Shown here: positions 55,414-64,000 of the stretch, piece after piece
Layout of the letters: each line of letters starts with the position of its first letter
Position numbering within the stretch: position 1 is the first letter of the stretch
Assembly (NCBI GenBank): GCA_022457065.1
Contig: JAJGBQ010000004.1
Location: 62,001-126,000 of the forward strand
Direction: 5' to 3'
Source of the DNA: Curvularia sp. ZM96
Lineage: Eukaryota; Ascomycota; Dothideomycetes; Pleosporales; Pleosporaceae
Length of the DNA stretch: 64,000 bases
The notes under the pieces: model-generated
Seen by the model: only the letters and a program-made list of their open reading frames with translations
Told to the model about the DNA's origin: nothing
The model's database searches: none
Position numbers and translations under genes: made by a program

Positions 55414-56415
55414 TCATCGTCTCCCCAAACGCGGAAATAATATCCTTGCAGCACTGTATTCAATTGATTGCCGCGCTTCATTTTCAATCCTCGCGATTTG
55501 GATGTTATCGATCTGCGGTCTTATTGTTCCTTCTCGAGCGAACGGGAAATCGCTTCCGTACAAGATGTGATCTGCCTCGGCAAAATCTTGCAAAAGCTTT
55601 ATAGGCGTCTCGTATCCCGTCAATGCAAGATCAAAATAGAAGCGTTTGGCCTCTTTAATGAACTCGCTGGCTGGTTTATCCTTAAGTCCAAGATCCGTTG
55701 TTTGGTGCGCAATCCTTGTTGCCACATACGGCAGCGTGCCGCCACCATGAGAAAGAATAATCCTGCAATTTGGAAAATCACGAATAATGTTGGAGGTGAT
55801 CAGATTGACAGCTGTGCGGGTTGTTTCATGAGGAAAATCGATGATGGGTCGGGGAATGGTAAGGTCAGATGGAGCACCCCAGGTTTTTGCAAAGGTTGGA
55901 TGTATGAAAACTACTGCGTTGCGACAGTGCAGTTCTCTCCACAGAGGTCGGAAACTTTCGTGGCCCAGATACCTGTCATCATAACTTGACAGCAACGCAA
56001 TGCCGTCTGCCTTGAGTATGTCCAATGCGTAGCGAACTTCCTCTAGGCAAGCTTCAATCTGAGTAAGTGGAGGTACGGATGCAAAAAATCCAAATCGATG
56101 CGGATGACTGGTCACAATCTCTTTTGCGAACTCATTTACCCATCGGCATAGTTTCACAGCGTCTTCGGCCGATGTGGTAAATGCGAGGCCTGGAGCACTT
56201 AGGGACAAGATCGAGACGTCGATGTTGTTGCGATCCATGAACTGTAGGTCCAACTCCACACTCCACGATGGGAGCGTGAGTCCCTTGGGAATTCCAGCTG
56301 CATCTTTCCACTCTACCACTTGCATTAGTTCGATCGGAATGGGGTGCTGGTGGTGACACTCACTCTGCACGTATTCATTCGGTAGCATATGGTGGTGAAC
56401 GTCAATTTTCCCCAT
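55414..56415 (-). CDS. ACMSD-type amidohydrolase, probable aromatic-acid decarboxylase, 333 aa
   Basis: Single exon. The N-terminal metal-binding motif is KIDVHHHMLP. Later motifs are FIHPTFA, LSHGGGTLPYV and the final aspartate in YGSDFPFA, matching the amidohydrolase_2 family of non-oxidative decarboxylases (ACMSD, gamma-resorcylate decarboxylase, and the 6-methylsalicylate decarboxylases of patulin and yanuthone pathways). These Zn- or Mn-dependent enzymes remove CO2 from ortho-hydroxy aromatic acids. Next to a synthase expected to release a methyl-orsellinate-type acid, a decarboxylation step to a resorcinol is the natural hypothesis. It shares a short divergent promoter with the FAD oxidase; a TTCGGCCGAA palindrome lies in it. 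Confidence 0.88.
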   Translation of the reverse strand: MGKIDVHHHMLPNEYVQSECHHQHPIPIELMQVVEWKDAAGIPKGLTLPSWSVELDLQFMDRNNIDVSILSLSAPGLAFTTSAEDAVKLCRWVNEFAKEIVTSHPHRFGFFASVPPLTQIEACLEEVRYALDILKADGIALLSSYDDRYLGHESFRPLWRELHCRNAVVFIHPTFAKTWGAPSDLTIPRPIIDFPHETTRTAVNLITSNIIRDFPNCRIILSHGGGTLPYVATRIAHQTTDLGLKDKPASEFIKEAKRFYFDLALTGYETPIKLLQDFAEADHILYGSDFPFAREGTIRPQIDNIQIARIENEARQSIEYSAARILFPRLGRR

Positions 56416-56496
56416 CGTGTATCTTCGTGTGATTCAAGCATGAGTAACATTCAAGGAGATCTCATTTCAGCATAAATCCTGATCGGGTGCAAACAT

Positions 56497-56506
56497 TTCG
56501 GCCGAA
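56497..56506. promoter_or_regulatory. TTCGGCCGAA palindrome in the divergent decarboxylase/oxidase promoter
   Basis: A perfect 10-bp palindrome, 82 bp upstream of the decarboxylase ATG and about 140 bp upstream of the oxidase ATG. The CGGCCGAA half recurs at 40680-40687 in the P450/PKS promoter, suggesting a shared regulator site. Confidence 0.5.
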
Positions 56507-56619
56507 TGTTGCATTGACACCGAACCCGGCCTTCTCCATATCTGCCCGACTCGTTGGTCCTCACCGACTCTACGTAACCATGATTTCAAATATGTAATCA
56601 CGGGCCTGATCATGCTGCC

Positions 56620-56627
56620 TATAAATT
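56620..56627 (+). promoter_or_regulatory. TATA box of the FAD oxidase gene
   Basis: TATAAATT lies only 26 bp before the ATG at 56646 but 50 bp before the in-frame ATG at 56670. This short spacing argues that translation begins at the second ATG. Confidence 0.4.
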
Positions 56628-56645
56628 TATTTTGTTAACAGCTGC

Positions 56646-58359
56646 ATGAGTTACGCAATCTTCGCAAACATGGCAGCGCATCTTGTCTTGAGACTGCTCT
56701 ATTTGGCAGGCTTCGCTTCTGCGCTGGCTCCAGGAGACATCCAACATTACCTCAAATCCCAGCTATCCGCTGATTCAAAAGTTCTTCTCACCAGTGATCA
56801 ATCCTACAACACTGCAATCAAGCAACGATGGAACGCCTACGATGCGCCATCCTTTGTTGTGGGTGTAAAACCCGCAACTGTGAAGGACGTTGCAACTACC
56901 GTATGTCCTGAAACCAGCCTTGCCCGCGATACTACTTAAATAAGACGCTAACGGTCGCGCAAAGGTCCGTTACGCATCGATTAACAGCATACCGTTCATA
57001 GGCACGGGTGGCGGGCATGGTTACAGCACAACTACCAACGCTTTGAAAGATGGGATCAACATAGATCTCGGGGGGTTTAAGGACGTGTCTGTTGATCCCG
57101 TGGCGAGCACACTGACTATAGGTGGTGCAGTCACCTTTGGGGAGATTTTGGACCCCGTGTATAAGGCCGGGAAAGAGATACGTGAGTCGCCATTCCCAAC
57201 ATCTTTCAATGGACGCTGACAAGCATACGATTTAGAGACGGGATCATGTTCATGTGTTGGGATGGTTGGTGCAACTATTGGTGGCGGTATTGGAGTCTAT
57301 CAAGGTCTTTATGGCCTGATCATAGATGCACTCGAGTCAGTCACTATCGTGACTGGAAAAGGCGACATCGTCAATGCATCCCTTTCCGAGAACAGCGATC
57401 TATTCTGGGGTATTAGAGGGGCTGGCCATAACTTTGGCCTCATAACATCTGCTACCTACAAGTTACACAACCAGACCAACCGCGGCAGAGCTTTGAACGG
57501 CGATTTCCTTTTCCCAGTAAGCGAGAATGCGACCATATTCAACATCTTGAAGTCCTTCGCTGGAAATCAGCCAGACGTTTTAGCCCTCACTAGCGCTATA
57601 CAATACTCACCCGCACTAAAGACGGTTAGTCCTAGAACTGGACTTGATTGAATGCTACTGACCGGATCTGCAGGTGGTGATAATGGTCAATGCCGTGTAC
57701 GTGGGCGCAGAAAAAGATGGTAGAAAGCTTTTGCAGCCTTTACTCTCTGCAAAAGCCCTCGAGTCTAACGTCACCATGATTCCATACAACCGCCTTATCC
57801 TGGAAAATCGCTTTGGTGTCGATCCTCTCGGCTGTATCGCAGGCCTTCCTCAAGCAGCGTATGGCATGAACTTGTATCACTATGATATCGCAACGTATCA
57901 GGAAACACTTGCTGCGTATGGCGACTTCTACGCCAAAACTAACTTGACAACATCATACATGGTCACCGAGATGTTCCCAACGCGCGTGTCCTTACAGACT
58001 GAGGATGGAGCGACAGCGTACCCGTACCGAGCCACGATGGCATACCTGTAAGTCCTAGAGGCAACCGCGTTCAACTGTGTAAGCCATGTAGCAATTAACG
58101 AGTTCATAGGTTCATGAGCTTCAGTGGCTTTGAGACGGACGCTCAAATATCAGCTATCGCAAAATTTGCCAACGAACGACGCTCAGCATTTGCAAAGCTT
58201 AATGGCGCAAAAGGACTTGAGGTTTACGTTAATTATGCACATGGTGATGAGGGTCGGAACGCGTGGTATACTGCACCAAAGCTTCCCCGCCTTGAGAAAC
58301 TCAAGCAAAAATGGGATCCTAATAACCTTTTCAACTTTACAAATGGCTTCATTTACTAG
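56646..58359 (+). CDS. Secreted berberine-bridge-type FAD oxidoreductase, 494 aa
   Basis: Five exons: 56646-56900, 56965-57181, 57236-57624, 57674-58047, 58110-58359. A signal peptide MAAHLVLRLLYLAGFASALA begins at an in-frame ATG (56670), the likely true start. The FAD domain has FVVGVKPATVKDV and IPFIGTGGGHGYS, whose His is the expected covalent flavin site. The next splice restores QTGSCSCVGMVGATIGGGIG, in which a Cys can make the second flavin bond. Then come LFWGIRGAGHNFGLIT and the C-terminal BBE segment EVYVNYAHGDEG with YTAPKLPRLEKLKQKWDPNN. Such enzymes oxidise alcohols or phenols with O2. The last cluster gene, probably performing a late oxidation in the secretory route. Confidence 0.9.
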
Positions 58360-58512
58360 AGAGAGCATCACTTTTTAAAAGAATATGGGATGAACTACAG
58401 AATCTGCAGGAGGAATAAAGTTCTGGCGTTGCGTTTGCTGTAGTTCATTTATGCTACTAAAAGTTCCAAAGTGAAGACTCACTCAAAACGAAGTTTTTGT
58501 AGGAACGACTAC

Positions 58513-60449
58513 CTAGTTGGGGAACTGCCCACTGACCTTCCAGTAAACATTGTAATTGATGTTGTGCGCATCGTAGAACGGGCCGAGATTCACAGCCTTA
58601 CCGTCTGCAGTCGCAGTGAACGCCAGACTGTTGGTGTTTGTGCGTCGAACAGAGTTCAACGCTAGCGATGGCATAGAGCTGAGTGATTGCTGACCATAAT
58701 TGCCGCTCAGGATGGTGGGGCCGAAGGCGATAGCTGCGATGTTTGCATTGTCGTTAGCAGCTACAGTGTGCAGCTTCATAGGCAGCTTCACGGTAACTTT
58801 ATCACCGGAGACCCAGTTTCGTGACAGCGTAGCATAGCTTCCTGGACTGGCGGTAACTCCGGATGCTTGTCCATTCAGACTGATCGTTGCACCAGATGTC
58901 CATGATGGGATGCGGATCTTCATAGCCCAGTTGCCCGTGCCAGTGACCGTCAACGTAGTCGTGTCGCCAATAGGGAATGTGGTAACTTGTGTAATCTTGA
59001 CGTTGCGCTGCTTCCAGTCCAAAGTCGAAGGCGTAAAAAGATTGACGTAGAGGGCCGAGCTATCATAGAAGTAGATGGAGTCCATGAGCTTGGTATTGGT
59101 CTCTAGGGCCGTACCTTGATTACGGTTAGATTTAGTCAACGCTCAACGCAGCCTCTCATAGGGCATGGAGAAGAGGGAGAATATTTACCTTGACAACACC
59201 AGAAGGAGTTGTAATCAGTGCTCCATGTGCCTCCACCCCACGCTGGCCCGACTCCTCGGCGTCCGCCACTCTTGAGTGGAGTAAAGTAGGTTATGTGGCC
59301 ATGGTTATCTGTTGGGTTCTGAGCTCCAAGAAGGTGATTGATCAGAGCACGCTCGTAGTAATCGAAGTACTTCGTACTAGTGGGATCTGTTGTCCATAGA
59401 TCCCGAGTGAGCTTGAGCATGTTGTAAGTGTTGCATTGCTCAGCAGTGTCAGTAGTCAAAAAGTTCGAGATCTGATTCGGTGGCCGGAAATGTTCCGCCT
59501 GACTGTTACCACCAATTGCGTATGTATGGGCGTTGACGGTCATAGCCCAGGCATTCCTCGCAATGTCAAGGTAGCGCTTGGTACCAGTGGATTTGTACTC
59601 TCGAGCTGCACCGATCCACTTCGGCACTTGGGTATTAGCGTGAATGCCATTGAGCTGATCTTGATTATTTGCCAGAGGGTCGAAGACTTTTGCGTGATCG
59701 AAACGCTGGGCTACGGTGAGCCACTGCTTATTTCCGGTGAGTTGGTAAATTGCTGCCAGGACGTCGTTCATGCCGCCAAATTCTGTGCCTAGCATCGATT
59801 GCATCTGAGCTGTGCTCAATTTCTTGGTCCGTCCGTCTACCCAACCCGCCAGCGCTAGCAAGACATCACGAGCTTTTTGATCGCCAATAATGCGCCATGC
59901 ATCGAGCAGGCCAGCCATCGTCTTGTGTACAGCATAATACGGGACATTGCCACCCGTCAACTTCCCAGCCTCAAGCGCAGCAAACTCTGATTCGGGGAAG
60001 CCAGACAGATACCCGGGACTGAATCCAGCGGCTCCATTGTTGGCCTGGCATTTGGCGAGTTCTTGGACGAAATACGCAGCGCGGTCTTTGCACGTGCTAT
60101 CGCGCAAGGTTGCGTAGCAATGAACCCAACCCGTGAGGTAATGCCCTTGGACGTGGGAACGGAAGGGAAAGTTTGGCGCATCCCATCCACCGTTTGCTTG
60201 CGCACCTTGCGTAGAGAGCTTATGTGTTGCTCGGAAGTTGTAGAGTAGTCGATCGACATTGACCGTCTTGAGATAGTTGAGAGTCCGATTCTCATTATCC
60301 TTCCAGCGGCTATTGCTCAACGCGATCTGGCTCAAGTCGAATTCATAGGCGGAAGTTCCTGCTTGAGGTACAACGATACCGGGAACGGTCTGGGCAAAGA
60401 CTGGTGCCACTACCAGAAGGTAGCTAGCAAAAGTAGCTTTCATGAGCAT
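58513..60449 (-). CDS. Secreted GH127-family glycosidase (beta-L-arabinofuranosidase-like), 620 aa
   Basis: Two exons: 60449-59189 and 59114-58513. A second ATG at 60443 (MKATFASYLLVVAPVFAQ) begins the signal peptide and is the likelier start (618 aa). The (alpha/alpha)6 barrel region carries HVQGHYLTGWVHCYA, GGNVPYYAVHKTMAGLLDAW, GTEFGGMNDVLAAIY and DTAEQCNTYNMLKL. The FWCCQG motif, rebuilt at the splice, corresponds to the active-site/zinc cysteines of GH127. The C-terminal beta-sandwich includes NWAMKIRIPSW. These enzymes remove terminal beta-L-arabinofuranose or related sugars from plant glycoproteins and pectins, acting outside the cell. It is unlikely to serve the polyketide pathway. 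Confidence 0.9.
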
Positions 60450-60528
60450 GTCGCAGCACTGATGTAAAAGGTAATAACGAGAGTGTGTAGAAAATCCTGT
60501 ACTTGTGACGAGAAGTCGGGAGATCGTT

Positions 60529-60536
60529 CTTTATAC
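60529..60536 (-). promoter_or_regulatory. TATA-like element of the GH127 gene
   Basis: Minus-strand GTATAAAG, 86 bp upstream of the preferred ATG at 60443. Confidence 0.35.
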
Positions 60537-61037
60537 AACTCTCAGTAGCATTTACTCGGAAAATAATCTAGGATTCAAATTCTATCATTACGAATTCCAA
60601 CCTCTTACGCGAAGCGGAGACGTCTCCTCAAACAAATATCGAGACTATTGGTGGCAATTCATCATAGGAATATTTGGATTGCTTCTTTCAAGGTTACCCT
60701 GCCCACAACTAAATTGTGTTTCCATAAGACGACTGCGACAGGCACGTTTGCAGATCAGTCAGAAGATCCGCCAATGGCAGGGACGCAGTAATAAAAACAT
60801 GTTCAGGGATACATGCATGCTAAATGGCGGGGAAAAGCTTGATATTCTAATGATCGCGTGAGCGGGGATCACAATTATCCATGTTGCACCAATTACGAGC
60901 AGCCAATAATTTTTTAGCCGAGGCTGCAGATTGCATGCAGTGATCTACTTATGTGTGACAATATGGCAATTGAAGATTGTGAAATTCCAACACTCAAGTC
61001 ATTGTCAAAGTAGAGTAACTAGTATTATAGGAATATC
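60537..61037. other. Intergenic region, no gene recognised
   Basis: Upstream sequence of the GH127 gene and the 3' flank of the sulfatase. No convincing coding content. Confidence 0.4.
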
Positions 61038-63013
61038 TCAAGACCACTCACTCCAGTGGGTGTTATCCCTATACGAGTACTGACCACCAAATATATTCGC
61101 GTTCTGTGGACCCTCAACTTCAGGGAAGTAGCCCTTGGCACAAACGTCAAAGGCGACTTTTGGTTGCTCGAAGTAGAACTGGTCGTAGTTTCTGTGCATG
61201 GCGTCTGCTAGTGTTTTCACGTTGCCTCTAGGATGCAAAGTTTTCCATGGTTTGACACAAACCTCACCTTTGCACGACTTGAGCACCATGGTGAGTGCGT
61301 CAAGTCGTGTCTGCAATTTATCGATCTCAAACTTTCCAACGAAGCCGCGCGAGCCCCACAGATTGTGCATCTGGTGAAGATCGTTCTAGATGTAGTCAGA
61401 ATCGGGTGAAATATGTAGGGTGGGATGGGCAATGACTGACCTTCATATCATAGAGCTCATGCTCATTGGTGCACCATACTGTGTATGAGATGTCGTACCC
61501 AGGTGCTACTATGCGCAGACTTTTGTAAGTGTTGTTTGGTAGGGTTGTTCCACTGCCGTAACGTCCCTCGCCAATGGTGGAACCCCAGAATTCCACATTG
61601 ACATGCTCGGTTTTGGCGTTCTTGATATCCGCTACGCCAATCGGCATGGGTGCCCCGTCAAAATTCTTTCTTAGTGGGATGTTTGCAAGCTTGAATATTG
61701 TTGGCACAATATCCGTGTGTGTAGTTGGGAGTTCAACCATGTGACCTTTAGGCACACCTGGGCCTCGAATAAACATCGGCACGCTAATGTCTTCTTCATA
61801 TGCGGTGCACTTTCCTGGATTGAGCCGGTGTTGGCCAATATGAAAGCCGTTGTCTGCAGTGTAGAAGATGAACGTGTTATCCAAAACGTTCATAGCTTCA
61901 AGTTTCTTAACGACAGCCTCAATGAGATCATCAACAGATGCAAGTGCTGCAAGGCGACGCCGGTAGAACTCGTCATTATATGCGATGACCGTATCGTTCA
62001 GTCGGGGGAGGTCTTTCAGGTAATTTGCACCACTCGCCTGCCAATGACTTAGCAATGTCAATGCTACAGATTTTAGTTGCACTTACTCTTTCAGGGTTGA
62101 AATTTGGTGTGCGTGGTACCTTGACCCCGTGATAGAGATCTTTGTATCGCTCTGCAGGTACTGGTGGGCCAAAAAAGGGTTTGCCGTCAGTAATGGTGAG
62201 TTCCGTGTGAGGAGCAATAGGCATAATTCCAAGGAAGAAGGGTGAATTCGACCTTGCCGCCTCATCAAGAAAGCCAATGGACTTGTTAGTGATTAAATCT
62301 GTATTGTACTGCCCTGGATAACTCTTTGGTTGTTCTTTATTACGCTGCATGGTCGCGTTATTGTAGAGGTATGTCCCTGGTTCGATCAAGACTAGCAAAG
62401 TCAGCATGAATCCGTGAGCGTTATGAGGGCAACTGAAGCTTACAATCAGACCCATTCCAAGCGTTTGGATATGGTTTGTCGTAATTCGACACTGAATGAG
62501 AGTTCATCAACTTCCCAGTATAGTACGTGTTGTAGCCTGCCTCTTGAAGCCAAACGGGCAAGTAATTATCATTGAATCCTTGCTCTATGAACTTTGGGTA
62601 GCCGCCTGTATTGGAGGTTAGATATATCCTAACACGAGCAAGACTGCTTTACCAAAAGGTGGAGACACGTCTGTAACATTGGTGTTATGCCCCGCCATGC
62701 CCGTCCACAACGAAACTCGCGAAGGACAGCATACAGACATCGTCACGAAGTGGTTTTTGAATGTGACTCCCTGGGAAGAAAAGTACTTTTTAATCGCTGG
62801 TTGGTAGTCTAACGAGTTCATTTGAAGGTCTTGGTCATCTGTCATAATGATGACAAAGTTTGGCCTCTTTCCTGGCTGTGGCGGGTCTGTTGCATTTGAT
62901 GAACATTGGAGAGCATGGTATGCTAGGCTTTGAGGTGAGCCTGATGAACTGGCCAGCGCGCCATGAAGGAACAGACTGCCAGCCAGTACTACAGACGTGG
63001 TAACGAGAAGCAT
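61038..63013 (-). CDS. Secreted sulfatase (arylsulfatase-type), 590 aa
   Basis: Five exons: 63013-62653, 62605-62444, 62391-62087, 62037-61441, 61385-61038. The ATG at 63013 opens a signal peptide (MLLVTTSVVLAGSLFLHGAL). The N-terminal metal site is PNFVIIMTDDQDL. The sulfatase signature CCPSRVSLWTG supplies the cysteine (C-x-P-S-R) that is converted to formylglycine in other sulfatases. The second signature-like block is GYNTYYTGKLMN. Metal-binding residues recur in FYTADNGFHIGQH, and the C-terminal region keeps NEHELYDMKNDLHQM across the last splice. Fungal sulfatases of this kind release sulfate from aryl or carbohydrate esters, often under sulfur limitation. The gene is intact. No cofactor-generating enzyme gene is near. 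Confidence 0.9.
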
Positions 63014-64000
63014 TTTGAGGAGATGAGATGGTACTGAAAAACTGGCGGGTGAGCTACTTATAACAAAACCCAATTTTGAGGGAGTGTTTGAAGCCGAAGT
63101 ATCCCGAAACCCTCCACTTGTTTCCGAGATCAACGGCACATCCAACAACAGGCAATGGCTGAGGTTGCGACTTATCCAAGTAGGCAGTAGAGCCGAGTGT
63201 ATTCCTAGTGAACGGGGATGTTCCTTGTCTACTGTTCAATACTGGCTCGCCCACGGCGATTAACTAATCAAAAGTGTCTCCAAAAAAACGGCGGGCCGCC
63301 CCTCAGCCCATGTGAACGTGGGCATAACGTGTTAGCCGTCTATAGCTCATGCCATATCCGAACATGTGCACCAGCGTACTAGAGGTATGCGAAATGCGCT
63401 AGAACGTATAAGAGAGGAGAGGACATCCCTCGTAAATGTCAATAGACTTGCTATTCTCCTATTCAGCGGGTGTGAACAAGAGCTAGTGAAAGAACCTTCT
63501 CGTACATAATTTTGCGCATAGTGTATCTACGCGTCATATAATTATGAACTTGAGCAAGGCTTAGATTCTCGCATGGAACTACTGCGCATGCGGTAGTTAC
63601 AATGTTATTCGCATCTGGGTCTGTTGTGAGCTGGTCGCTGGGGAGTGGGTTGGGCCATTCGCTTGGCAACCATGATTAGCATAGCGACCGCTGCATTTAG
63701 CTTGGTTCCTACTTCGCCATCCTCAACCGAAACTTCGTCATTGTCAACCACTTAGATGTCTTTAGCAATGATATATGTTCACCTGATGGGGTGTATGGGA
63801 CTTGACACAGGATGCTTTCCGTCTCTCCACATACCGAGCCCAGGATAAGGGAACTAATAGCCTATTCAGTTTTAGCGACAATGACAGCAATAGTACCAAG
63901 ATTCAGGTCACAATTCTTAGTTTCCTAGAAAGACCTCATTATTAGAATCGCATCCTCGAAGTGTATAACTACTTTCTAATGAACGCCGTAGTTAGCTCTA
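63014..64000. other. Right-end intergenic region
   Basis: Includes the sulfatase promoter (a TTATAAG element on the minus strand near 63057). The remaining sequence to the window end has no supported gene. Confidence 0.4.

Overview
This window looks like an accessory, partly repeat-rich stretch of a filamentous ascomycete genome. Genes carry short GT-AG introns (about 45-70 nt), and the gene families are typical of fungi of the Pezizomycotina: HET-domain proteins, Pth11-like receptors, Zn2Cys6 regulators, a non-reducing polyketide synthase, many P450s, small secreted cysteine-rich proteins, LTR and Fot1-type relics. I infer a plant-associated Dothideomycete (probably Pleosporales), but the sequence alone does not prove the order. 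All spliced models were assembled by hand from splice sites and reading-frame continuity.

Left part (1-27 kb), a gene-poor and decayed compartment. It holds two HET-domain (allorecognition-type) genes, a multi-pass membrane protein convergent with the first, a seven-exon Pth11-like receptor, a pisatin-demethylase-like P450, a flavin amine oxidase, a GRF zinc-finger protein and two small secreted cysteine-rich proteins. One of these (18668-19112) is a three-exon prepropeptide whose mature part has the plectasin/CS-alpha-beta defensin cysteine pattern. Between them lie relics: a class V chitinase-like Cys-rich segment, a membrane-protein gene with stops and frame breaks, a TPR (NLR-tail) fragment, a BCS1-like AAA tail, a Fot1/pogo-like transposase tail, and two dispersed repeat families, each with copies at about 5-8.5 kb and 21.4-22 kb in opposite orientation.

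Middle part (28-36.5 kb). A single-exon NRPS-like A-T-R protein, an uncharacterised 408-residue protein with one N-terminal membrane segment, and a six-exon GH72-family protein that lacks a signal peptide and carries Gln instead of the catalytic acid/base Glu.

Right part (36.9-58.4 kb), a polyketide gene cluster: Zn2Cys6 regulator, P450, NR-PKS (SAT-KS-AT-PT-ACP-ACP-ACP-CMeT-TE, 2702 residues over 6 exons), second P450, short-chain dehydrogenase, catechol-type O-methyltransferase, ACMSD-type amidohydrolase/decarboxylase and secreted berberine-bridge-type FAD oxidase. A coherent reading (inference) is synthesis of a C-methylated aromatic acid of the methyl-orsellinate type, decarboxylation, hydroxylation by P450s, O-methylation of a vicinal diol and oxidation. 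Several genes share divergent promoters, two of which contain CGGCCG motifs.

Right end (58.5-63 kb). A secreted GH127-family glycosidase and a secreted sulfatase, both with intact active-site motifs; they are probably not part of the polyketide pathway. No rRNA, tRNA or CRISPR was recognised.
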